From the NCBI GenBank assembly GCA_026770615.1, contig MU631613.1, positions 55,478-72,074 of the forward strand: 16,597 nt of DNA, given 5' to 3'. Of the stretch, positions 7,721 through 14,352 are shown piece after piece (the first letter of the stretch is position 1; each line of letters opens with the position of its first letter). Origin of the DNA: Pavlovales sp. CCMP2436 (taxonomy: Eukaryota > Haptophyta > Pavlovophyceae > Pavlovales). The position numbers and the translations under genes were made by a program. A model generated the notes under the pieces. It was not told where the DNA came from. It did no database searches and worked only from the letters and a program-made list of their open reading frames with translations.

Positions 7721-7825
7721 GGGTGGTCTTGACACACGGTCGTCCTGCCTGGACAGGGTGGTCTTGAGAAACAGTCCTCCTGCCCGGACAGGGTCGTCTT
7801 GACAGGCAGTCATCCCGCCCGGACG
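7721..7825 (+). repeat. 35-bp minisatellite x3
   Basis: Three units (7721-7755, 7756-7790, 7791-7825) share the frame GGGTGGTCTTGA...CCTGCCCGGACA with several differences each. No coding function is supported. Confidence 0.9.
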
Positions 7826-8427
7826 ATCGACTTGAATCGACTCAAGTGCAATGCTGCGCATGCGGAGCAGGTTCAGATTTCAGCTCGTGTCCGGGCGCGG
7901 CCGGGGACGCAGAGAAGCTGAACCCCCCCCCCTTCCACACACACACACCCGGGTGCGCGTGCACCGTATAGGTCATCGAGGCCGATTTCTCGTCATTTCT
8001 GTAAGAACATGTGTTCCTGATGGGTTTAAAGTTGTTCACCGTCAAAATCTACGTCGAGAGAGACCTTCAAAGTTTAAGAACAAATCATTTTGTAATTATT
8101 TTCAAATTTCAGAAGTTACTCACTGGGTCCTCAGAGCTAGAGACAGGTAAGGCAGCCTCAAACCCGGTCGCAGCCCCCCTAGGCGAGATCCAGCAAGTCA
8201 CAGCGTGCATGCTCAGTTCGAGCACTGATCGAGGCCACGTATCTCTGCTCCTATGCTTGAAGTCTGTCGATGTCAATGACGTTCCTGTCGCCACTCCCGT
8301 CATCGAGGTCATCGAGGTCAAATTCAACAACATTTTTGTTTTAAGACGATCGGCGTTGGCCGTGGATCTCGGCGCGCGCGTTGCGATCAACGCAGGCCGG
8401 AGCTGGGCGTACGCGCGGCTAGCCAGC
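7826..8427. other. Region upstream of the GFAT exon: dispersed repeat and simple sequence
   Basis: No gene is identified. It contains a run of C followed by CACACACA at 7920-7948, the second copy of the dispersed 35-base repeat (8056-8090), and a duplicated CATCGAGGT near 8302-8318. The plus frame is open into the GFAT start but codes nothing recognisable. The GFAT catalytic Cys must directly follow the initiator Met, so this part is best seen as 5' flank or leader. Confidence 0.5.
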
Positions 8428-8915
8428 ATGTGCGGGATCGTGGCCTACCTGGGGCCTGACGAGGCGATCGGCTTCCTGGTCGGCGGGCTGAAGCGGCTGG
8501 AGTACCGTGGGTACGATTCGGCGGGCGTCGCGCTGGTACACGGCGGAGGGCCGGGCGCGCCACCAGCCTCGTTTGAGGTGGTCAAGCGCGCAGGGAAGGT
8601 GGTCAACCTGGAGGCGGCACTTGCTGCGCCCAACGGCGCGCCACGGCCGAAGCTCGGCATCGCGCACACGCGCTGGGCAACACACGGCCCGCCCACCGAC
8701 GTGAACGCACACCCGCACCTCTCGCAGAACGGACGGATCGCAGTGGTGCACAACGGGGTGATCGAAAACTTCGCGGCGCTTCGCGAGAGCCTCCAGCGCA
8801 AGGGGTACACGCCCGTCTCGCAGACGGGCACGGAGCTGTTTGCGCACCTGGTCGAGGACGTGCAGACCAAGGAGAAGCTCCCATCGACGCGGCAGTCCGC
8901 CTCGCGCTTACGCAG
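8428..8915 (+). pseudogene. Glutamine:fructose-6-phosphate amidotransferase, first exon (broken)
   Basis: Starting at ATG 8428 the frame reads MCGIVAYLG, with the Cys nucleophile in second position as in class II glutaminases. It continues with KRLEYRGYDSAGVAL, LGIAHTRWATHG, NAHPHL and VVHNGVIENF, all hallmarks of GFAT (GlmS), which makes glucosamine-6-phosphate for the hexosamine pathway. Two changes suggest decay. The glutamine-binding SETDTE motif reads SQTGTE, losing the Asp that contacts the substrate amino group. A one-base loss near 8883 then shifts the frame, although the other frame goes on with DAAVRLALTQ, the expected continuation. That continuation ends at CAG/GTAACC (8913-8920), a good exon/GT splice donor boundary. 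No later GFAT exon is visible in the remaining 7.6 kb. It may be a truncated gene copy; sequencing error could explain the frameshift but not both changes easily. Confidence 0.8.
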
Positions 8916-9265
8916 GTAACCTCTGGATGGAAGCGAATTGCACGTTATTTAGGGGGGTACATAGAGCCTCCCTAGACGCATCTCCCCCATTCCGGGGTGC
9001 AACTCGGTTTCATGTACGCCTCGTCTTGGTGGACATCTAGCCGAGTACTCGGGAGCAAAGGGGCTCATTCTGACGGTCGACAAGGCTGTCGGTGTGCGAG
9101 ATCTAGGTAATCAGTCAAACCCGAACGAACTCGACATTCGCGCTCGGGGTGACCCTGTCTCAGCATTGTCTCGTGGAGGATTGCGTGAGGAGGTTGTGCC
9201 CGAGATTCAAGCAGCGGTGATTCCACACGCGGTTCCCCTGCCTATCCGAGCTCCGTTTGGGATGA
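8916..9265. other. Possible GFAT intron start running into PLV-derived DNA
   Basis: The stretch begins with the GTAACC donor. No acceptor followed by GFAT coding sequence is found. Short frames on both strands (for example minus-strand pieces with GNRVWNHRCLNLG) are not recognised. The boundary between host-like and viral DNA lies somewhere here, since lower-GC viral-type sequence prevails after about 9.3 kb. Confidence 0.4.
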
Positions 9266-9469
9266 TCATTCGTGGTCTGCATGAGCACGATTATCGGCAT
9301 GTGCGATGAACGAAAACGGGTCGATCGTGACCAACCAAGGCATTCCTTCAAGATCGAACACTGCAGGTGGGTCCGCCGCGATCCACATTTCATCGTCGTG
9401 ATTTTTTTCGTTGAGTTTGCGCCAGTGCTTTGCTCTCTTTTTCAGGCATTTATACGTCTCGCACTGCAT
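9266..9469 (-). CDS. Small hypothetical protein of PLV element A
   Basis: A 67-codon frame starts at an ATG (MQCETYKCLKKRAKHW). It has a basic N-terminal part and a mixed second half containing DDEMWIAADPPAVFDLEG. The composition looks protein-like and the orientation matches the other minus-strand genes upstream of the ATPase. The family is not recognised. The frame ends abruptly while a shifted frame further on also looks open, so it may be a fragment of a larger gene. Confidence 0.35.
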   Translation of the reverse strand: MQCETYKCLKKRAKHWRKLNEKNHDDEMWIAADPPAVFDLEGMPWLVTIDPFSFIAHADNRAHADHE

Positions 9470-9495
9470 CGTACTACCACTTCATATATTAAAGA

Positions 9496-9789
9496 TCAAA
9501 ACAAACAACATGTTTCTTCGTCTTCCTTTTCGAATTTTTTGATCAAAGGGAATAGTGTCAACCGGGTGCTGACGGTGACCAGAATTCTCTCGGTGCTTCC
9601 ACACGATTTACCGCGTATCGTAACAGTTGCAAAACACGGATTGACTCTAAAGTGAAGATTCTTGTTGAGTGCAAACTCGCCGACTATGCATGTCTGAGTG
9701 AGCCGTTTTACGTTTATTAATTTAATCTCGACTGGCCATTTTAGGTGGATCTCTTGGAGTATTTTGGTAAGCAGGATTAGCTCTATTTA
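9496..9789 (-). pseudogene. Hypothetical protein remnant without a start codon
   Basis: The minus strand is open for about 96 codons between a TAA near 9790 and a TGA at 9496-9498. It contains LTKILQEIHLKWPVEIKLI, CIVGEFALNKNLHF, FATVTIRGKSCG and a charged end KKFEKEDEETCC. There is no ATG in this stretch, so a normal start is lacking. The alternation of hydrophobic and charged residues makes chance unlikely but does not identify a family. It lies between two other small minus-strand frames, consistent with a decayed viral gene cluster. Confidence 0.35.
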
Positions 9790-9821
9790 AAGAAGTTGTG
9801 TGGTGGGGAAGCACTGGCGTT

Positions 9822-10025
9822 TCATCGCTGTACCTTTGTTATTTCTTTTTTTCTGCTTATATGTTTATTTGAAATGAACCTTTCCAGAAGGACCGGTGTC
9901 GGGTGCACTTCACAAATGCAATCGTCTCCCTCCGAATGAACGAATAGGTATCTAGAGTTAGCCCTATAATAAATTCCTTCGCAAAAATTGTTGTTGTCGC
10001 TATCCACCAGAAAGCCGGTAACCAT
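9822..10025 (-). CDS. Small hypothetical protein divergent from ATPase copy A
   Basis: ATG at 10023-10025 (MVTGFLVDSDNN) gives 67 residues with IYYRANSRYLFVHSEGDD and a Lys-rich end. A longer version starting further upstream would run antisense through the first codons of the ATPase pseudogene and is therefore not chosen. It is head-to-head with the ATPase, only 20 bases away, as in compact viral genomes. Function unknown; it may itself be a fragment. Confidence 0.4.
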   Translation of the reverse strand: MVTGFLVDSDNNNFCEGIYYRANSRYLFVHSEGDDCICEVHPTPVLLERFISNKHISRKKEITKVQR

Positions 10026-10045
10026 GTGCTGATTCACCCACTTGA

Positions 10046-10879
10046 TCTGAGGAGAAGAACGAGATCTCAATCCACACGCCGACGTTCTTATGCGACACGC
10101 CGTACCATGGTGTACCTCACCCACTCCCTAAAAATCACAGTTTTATCGCGTTCATAGGCCCACTCCGTAGCGTTAAGGGCAGCCTGAGTACCGCATTCTT
10201 AACCCAAAAAGATCCACCGATTTTCATAAACCAGTTTAATCGTGTGTTCATACTGGTTCCCGCAGGGTTATTTGTATCCATGAAGGACAATCCGTTCGAG
10301 GGACATCACTCGCTCGCTCACGAATTCAACAGCGGAATCCTTGATGAGATCATTGCATGCTGCGTGGTAAATGCAAAGGCCAACAAGGAATCCCTGCTAC
10401 TAATCGACAATTTCTGACTTCGTTTAAAGACAATTCACTGCGGAAACAATTCGAGCGAATGATAGTAAACAAGTAGCGCTAAGCTGCTTTCACAAGTAGC
10501 GCTGTGGGTCATATCGCAGACATACAACGCCATTCCGCTAAGTACACGAAAGCTGATTTCACAAGTAGCACTGTTCAAATCGGCTAATTTGAAGGAGATC
10601 GAGAATGTACTCGCATCAAATTCTTCACGTGATCTTGGGATGAGCTCGAACCGTACATTCTTGATCTCTTCAAATGAGCCGATTTGATCGCATCAAATTC
10701 TTCACGTGATCTTGGGATGAGCTCGAACCGTACATTCTCGATCTCCTTCAAATTAGCCGATTTGAACAACAGCGCTGTACCGACATTGCTTTAAACCTGG
10801 AGGCAACCAGCTCACGTTCACGTGGATCGACACAGCCTCGGATGAGATTTACAACAGGTTTCACGGTTATCGGTGGTGA
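10046..10879 (+). pseudogene. PLV genome-packaging ATPase (FtsK/HerA, A32-like), copy A, rearranged
   Basis: Hand alignment to copy B (15630-16446) covers almost the whole gene. From 10046 it reads EEKNEISIHTPTF and PHPLPKNHSFIAFIGPLRS (B: NEIRLTIPRF, PPLPNQHMLACFIGPPRS). The Walker A motif is damaged: GPLRSVKGS against GPPRSGKTS in B. FILVPAGLFVSM and the Walker B strand ESLLLIDNF follow, then a TGA at 10415-10417 and a frame change into KDNSLRKQFERMIVNK. After extra sequence at 10470-10500 come LWVISQTYNAIPLSTRKLIS and LFKSANLKEIENV. A fold-back block (10572-10768) then interrupts the gene before ALYRHCFKPGG and IYNRFHGYRW, ending at TGA 10877-10879. In the Walker A region about half the residues equal copy B. 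The enzyme would pump viral DNA into capsids; this copy cannot work. Confidence 0.85.
10572..10768. repeat. Fold-back block inside ATPase A: 39-bp inverted arms and a 77-bp inverted tandem duplication
   Basis: The arms 10572-10610 and 10730-10768 are perfect inverted copies. Between them two near-identical units (10611-10687, 77 bases; 10688-10765, 78 bases) lie head to tail. Both units are the reverse complement of ATPase coding sequence: on the minus strand they read FKSANLKEIENVRFELIP and REEFDA, matching RVSNLRELESIRDELV and HEFQA of copy B. The plus-strand gene resumes right after at ALYRHC. Confidence 0.9.
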
Positions 10880-10945
10880 ATTAAAGTAGCTATCAGTGGT
10901 ACCACAATGCCATCGTCGTCGTGTTTTTAGACTGTCCTCGGGTGA

Positions 10946-11197
10946 CAACATACAGATGATCAGCACAACCCTTACGCAATCAAGGCATCAGACCCTCGCC
11001 CTCGATACACTTTTTACGCTACTGCAGACGGGCGTCCCTGGGTGGGTCACATGTTCCGGAAGTGGCCCTCTGATCAGATGTTCACGGGCGTTCAACTCAG
11101 TGAGGCATCCACTAGACTGTTTCTTCACAACGAGCCGATTTTTGATCGATTATTCGGCACCCGAGCCAGAAACCACACCCGAGCCGCTCAGAAGTGA
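10946..11197 (+). pseudogene. Unrecognised frame downstream of ATPase A (no start codon near its beginning)
   Basis: The plus strand is open for 83 codons up to TGA 11195-11197. It reads like protein: NPYAIKASDPRPRYTFYATA, DGRPWVGHMFRKWPSDQMF, STRLFLHNEPIFDRLFG. It follows the ATPase pseudogene in the same frame and strand. A faint resemblance to the N-terminal part of the element-B protein at 14353-15449 (FKGALFTDTLLDSS against DQMFTGVQLSEAS) is too weak to use. Probably a decayed viral gene of unknown function. Confidence 0.35.
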
Positions 11198-11438
11198 GTT
11201 CACTGTGTTGGATGCAGATTACGGTCTCCAGGAGGTGACTTTGATCTCTGATTCTTCACTCAAGCACTACATCATGCCCTCAGATGCCCCGTTTTTGGCG
11301 CAGCGGCTGGCGATGGGTGGTATCTAGACAAGCACTTTTGAAGGCGCACGTGCCGTCGATGCTACCGCCTTTGTTGCCTCACAGCCCAGTTCTCAGCCCG
11401 GCAATTATAAATCGGGTATTTCACCAATGCCCTCGTAA
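11145..11438 (+). pseudogene. Unrecognised frame with an in-frame TAG
   Basis: In the frame of the following gene the strand reads SEFTVLDADYGLQEVTLIS and APFLAQRLAMGGI. A TAG at 11325-11327 interrupts it, and it continues TSTFEGARAVDATAFVASQ to a TAA at 11436-11438. The part after the TAG still looks coding (Ser/Ala/Pro-rich), suggesting one gene broken by a point mutation. It may be the continuation, by frameshift, of the frame ending at 11197. Family unknown. Confidence 0.35.
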
Positions 11439-11480
11439 GTGGTCCAACGAGTACCAGGAGTTCGTCAATTCTTCAACCCG

Positions 11481-12215
11481 ATGGCTCCCTCGTTGACTGT
11501 GCCCCCAATTCCTATAGCGTCATCCCAGGCCGTTCCAAGCTCCTTGACTCCGGTCACGCCAGTTCGGGGCAGCCGCAAATCACCAGCAAATGTCCCTCCT
11601 CCTCCTAAGGTTATGACGGTGACCGGTGTGCCCCTGGTACAAAACAACCCTCATCCGTCTCCCTACATTACCGGCGAGAACCCTGGTGCAGCTCGTGCTT
11701 TGGCTCAAGCTGGTCTCATGACGGAGCAGAATGATTTAAGCGAGGTGGATCATCTCAGATCGCAAGCGCCGGCGTGGATCGAGGCGCAACGGTCCACAGT
11801 GCGCAAGATGGATTTGTTGGTCGTCACAGATCTAAACCGGTTCATCGACGACTCCCAAAATCAATACAGGTCAAGTTTTCTCGCCAACGCTCAGATCTCA
11901 CCCAACAAGTATTCGTTCATGTCTAAAACACTGGTTAGAAATATGATAATGACTGAGTTCTACATCCAGAAATCACGGCAGCTGGTCCAGGAGGAGGCTC
12001 TGCTAAAAATCCCAAAGGCCTTCAAGGGAAGCAAGCAAGCAGTGTCGATCGAGCAAAATAGGGTTGACGATGCTGCAATTGTAGCAGCTGAAAAGAAGGC
12101 CGTGATTGCCGCGAGTCGTAAGCAGAAACGCAAAGCAGCGGGGGCGTTAAAGCTCATTTCCGACTCATTAGCAGGGGTCGTTGCCAAGCGACGGGGTCTC
12201 AGATTACCACCCTAA
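11481..12215 (+). CDS. Hypothetical PLV protein with Pro-rich N-terminus and Lys/Arg-rich C-terminus
   Basis: ATG at 11481-11483 (MAPSLTVPPIPIASSQ) starts a 244-residue frame. It is the first in-frame ATG after the stop at 11436-11438. Residues 1-65 are rich in Pro, Ser, Thr and Val. The middle contains ENPGAARALAQAGLMTEQND and a probable helical region (LDLLVVTDL-type, SFMSKTLVRNMIMTEFYIQK). The C-terminus is helical and basic (AAEKKAVIAASRKQKRKAAG), as expected for a DNA- or virion-associated protein. It lies between the ATPase and capsid genes on the same strand. It is the only long element-A gene without a visible lesion. No family is recognised; a virion or DNA-binding role is inference. 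Confidence 0.6.
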   Translation: MAPSLTVPPIPIASSQAVPSSLTPVTPVRGSRKSPANVPPPPKVMTVTGVPLVQNNPHPSPYITGENPGAARALAQAGLMTEQNDLSEVDHLRSQAPAWIEAQRSTVRKMDLLVVTDLNRFIDDSQNQYRSSFLANAQISPNKYSFMSKTLVRNMIMTEFYIQKSRQLVQEEALLKIPKAFKGSKQAVSIEQNRVDDAAIVAAEKKAVIAASRKQKRKAAGALKLISDSLAGVVAKRRGLRLPP

Positions 12216-12335
12216 GATGCGGCCCTTGCATACACACCCTACTTGCAGCCAACGTCTCACCGATCGACCACTAAACGCATGGCGGGGGATCCGGATTGCT
12301 CGTCCAAGCCTCCCTCGTTCCTTTAACTACTCGTA

Positions 12336-12450
12336 TGCTTTGCCTTCCGGTTTTTCTCGCGTGCTTTGCCTCCCGGTTTTTCTAGCGTGCTTTGCCTTCC
12401 GGTTTTTCTCGTGCTTTGCATTCCGGTTTTTCTCGCGCGCTCTGCCTCCC
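12336..12450 (+). repeat. 26-bp minisatellite x4-5
   Basis: Units starting TGCTTTGCC and containing CCGGTTTTTCTCGC begin at 12336, 12362, 12388 and 12412, with a partial fifth unit. One unit is two bases shorter. It lies in the intergenic stretch between the hypothetical gene and the capsid gene. Confidence 0.9.
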
Positions 12451-12581
12451 ATGTTCTCTTGCTCCGTCCGCCCCGTGCCCGTCCCTGTCTCCCCTATGTC
12501 CCGTGCCCCGCCGCCCGTGTCCGTCCGCGCCCCCGCCGACCGAGCACTTTCGCATTCCGCCACCCCAACCCCGAAGACCCA

Positions 12582-12811
12582 TGTGTCCGCACTCGAAACG
12601 CTGCGACGGCGCCCACCACTGACCACCCGAGCCATTCCGGCATCCACTGTGTCCGCAATCGAGACGCTACGACGACGCCTCCATGTGTCCGCAATCGAGA
12701 CGCTACGACGACGCCCCCCATGTGTCCGCAATCGAGACGCTACGACGACGCCCCCATGTGTCCGCAATCGAGACGCTACGACGACGCCCCCATGTGTCCA
12801 CAATCGAGACT
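12582..12811. repeat. 36-bp minisatellite x5 with a diverged leading copy
   Basis: Units of TGTGTCCGCAATCGAGACGC followed by TACGACGACGCC start at 12648, 12684, 12721, 12757 and 12793; a diverged unit starts at 12582. Spacing is 36 or 37 bases. Units abut with no unique spacers, so this is not a CRISPR. Several frames stay open on both strands only because the unit is a multiple of three. Confidence 0.92.
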
Positions 12812-12815
12812 CGTC

Positions 12816-12969
12816 CGTGCTTAACACTGTTGGCCTCGTTGGATCCATCGCAAGTCACACAGGGGCTGCCGGTAAAATGCTTACCAGCCAATTCGAGAAA
12901 AATAGATAAAAAATAGAAAAAGAGAGGAAAAAGAAACCAAAAAGAATCTCACGTACAACTACAATAGGA
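12816..12969 (+). promoter_or_regulatory. A-rich leader upstream of the capsid gene
   Basis: A purine-rich, A-dominated tract (about 12895-12950, with repeated ATAGA/AAAAAGA) precedes the capsid ATG at 12970. AT-rich leaders are common before late genes of PLV-type viruses, but no specific motif is assigned. Confidence 0.3.
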
Positions 12970-13991
12970 ATGATGAACGAGGACCACCAATACGCATTCG
13001 CAATTCCTGGGTTCTGCGATATTTCGCCCCGGCCGCCCGCGGTAAAATCCGAGTGCATTCGGTCGTTCATCACGCCCACAAACGGACGTTTGAACTTCCG
13101 TGTGGTACGCTGGGACAGATGCTTGACCCTAGTCAGACAGCGCTGGCTTTTAGGATCGTGAATGGCACTGCTCAGAGTGTACAGCTCGATAAGTCCGCGG
13201 CATGTATCCTGTCTCAAATCGACATCTTCCACGGTAGCAAGCAGCTTAGTTCGATTTCTGAGTACAATCTTCTACAGCAAATTCTAACGGATTTCAGCTG
13301 TGGTTGTGACGACTATAAGACCTCGGGTCCCATGCGTGGGGTCGCCGACTATGTTCCGACGGCCATTGCAACGCCGGCCAATTTCGCAGACGCAACTATG
13401 CGCGTCTCGGGACCACGATTGTTGCAGGCGGGTCTTTCACGGTTTGTGTCCCTCTGATCACGATTCTCGGGTCGCTCGCTATGCGTGCATGGCTTATTTC
13501 TCAGGCAAAAGAAAATATTCTTGTGGTCGTGAAGCTGTCGGACACACTAAATTACAGGGGATCGCGGGCTATAAGAAACCGTCGTGTTAAGAAACTGAGC
13601 CTCGTTTTTTTGCCCTTCAATAGTAATTTTAACCAAATTTTAACCATTGTTCGTACGTAATTTGCTAAGAAACTCACCCTCAGCCTCGAAATCCGCCGTT
13701 CTTATTGCCCGCGATCCCCTGTATGGTAAGTGGTCCGCCGCGCCAGTGGGTAGCATCGTGTTGGACAACGCCCGGATTTGGGTATCCTATGTGCGTATTG
13801 ACCCATCAGTTGAACGAAAGATGGTTTCTGACTTGGGCGGGGTCGTGTCGCTCCCCTACGTCGATTTCTTGCAGACTAGTACCTCAGTCGCGGTAGGCTC
13901 AAATTTTGTGAGCATGCCGATCGCCCTCGAGCGGGGTGCCCGCCAAAAAACTACACTGTATCCCGAGCGACTCATTTGCTGTACTCGATAA
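12970..13991 (+). pseudogene. PLV major capsid protein (double jelly-roll), broken and lacking its C-terminal half
   Basis: ATG 12970 begins MMNEDHQYAFAIPGF and continues VKSECIRSFITPTNGRLNF. A frameshift near 13090 leads to CGTLGQMLDPSQTALAFRI, CILSQIDIFHGSKQLSS, SEYNLLQQILTDFSCG and GVADYVPTA. A second frameshift near 13400 leads to FTVCVPLITILGSL and LVVVKLSDTLNY. Here a 167-base MITE (13555-13721) splits the gene; on its far side the correct frame resumes with GKWSAAPVGS, NARIWVSYVRIDPSVE, GGVVSLPYVDFLQTS. The order and wording match PLV major capsid proteins, which form trimers in the icosahedral shell. The remaining jelly-roll sequence is absent: after about 13960 the frame soon stops and a minus-strand gene of element B takes over. 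At least three lesions plus truncation make it dead. Confidence 0.78.
13555..13721. mobile_element. 167-bp MITE inserted in the capsid gene, TA target duplication
   Basis: The ends are inverted repeats: CAGGGGATCGCGGGC then T (left) or A (right), then ATAAGAA; 22 of 23 bases match. TA occurs on both sides (13553-13554 and 13722-13723). Dropping the insert and one TA puts the flanking capsid frames in register, which supports these exact borders. No protein is encoded. CAG ends with TA duplication point to a Tc1/mariner-like MITE, unrelated in sequence to the one at 7295. Confidence 0.88.
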
Positions 13992-14282
13992 GACAACTGG
14001 GAGCTCGGCCTCAGCTACGTATTTCAAAGCCTCGTCCTCGTTGTAGCTTTCGCTGTCAAAGGGAAACACAAGCTCGGCCGGGCCTGAGGCTGCAGGTAGG
14101 ATTTTTTTCATATTTTTTGATTCAGTTCGGAGCTGGTTTTGCGGCGTCTCACCCGAAGAGAAGCTCAAGAGAGTCTGCACCTGGCTGTAGGGGTTAACTG
14201 GCGGTGGGTCTAGCGTAAAACTGCCGCTGGAGAAAGACGGCTCTGTTGCTGCTCCACTCACGGTACCAAACACACTAGACAT
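13899..14282 (-). CDS. Small acidic Ser-rich hypothetical protein of PLV element B
   Basis: ATG at 14280-14282 (MSSVFGTVSGAATEP) gives 127 residues. The first third is Ser/Pro/Gly-rich (FSSGSFTLDPPPVNPYS), the middle acidic (FPFDSESYNEDEALKYV). The last ~30 residues overlap, on the opposite strand, the region where capsid gene A fades out, so the natural C-terminus may have been replaced at the junction. It follows the other element-B genes on the same strand. No family is recognised; a minor virion protein is possible but unsupported. Confidence 0.45.
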   Translation of the reverse strand: MSSVFGTVSGAATEPSFSSGSFTLDPPPVNPYSQVQTLLSFSSGETPQNQLRTESKNMKKILPAASGPAELVFPFDSESYNEDEALKYVAEAELPVVLSSTANESLGIQCSFLAGTPLEGDRHAHKI

Positions 14283-14311
14283 TATGTCAACGGCCTACAT
14301 TTTGATCTTCT

Positions 14312-14352
14312 TTTTATCTTCGTTTTATCTTCGTTTTATCTTTGTTTTATCA
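14312..14352. repeat. 11-bp AT-rich tandem repeat x4
   Basis: TTTTATCTTCG at 14312, 14323, TTTTATCTTTG at 14334 and a partial unit at 14345. It occupies the short gap between two minus-strand element-B genes, so on that strand it forms the A-rich (CGAAGATAAAA) leader of the downstream gene. Confidence 0.8.

Noticed and set aside
8011..8427. N-terminal extension of GFAT
   Set aside because: The catalytic Cys has to be exposed at the N-terminus after Met removal, so translation must start at 8428; the upstream frame codes nothing recognisable.
10026..10124. Longer form of the minus-strand gene 9822-10025
   Set aside because: The extra part is antisense to the start of ATPase copy A and would start with GTG.
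10584..10769. A 61-codon minus-strand gene
   Set aside because: It is the inverted copy of ATPase coding sequence created by the fold-back, not an independent gene.
12582..12811. Regular 36-bp repeats that might be taken for a CRISPR array
   Set aside because: The units are contiguous and lack unique spacers; the context is eukaryotic.
12327..12909. Long open frames on both strands over the minisatellites
   Set aside because: They consist of repeat-derived peptides and exist because the 36-base unit length is a multiple of three.
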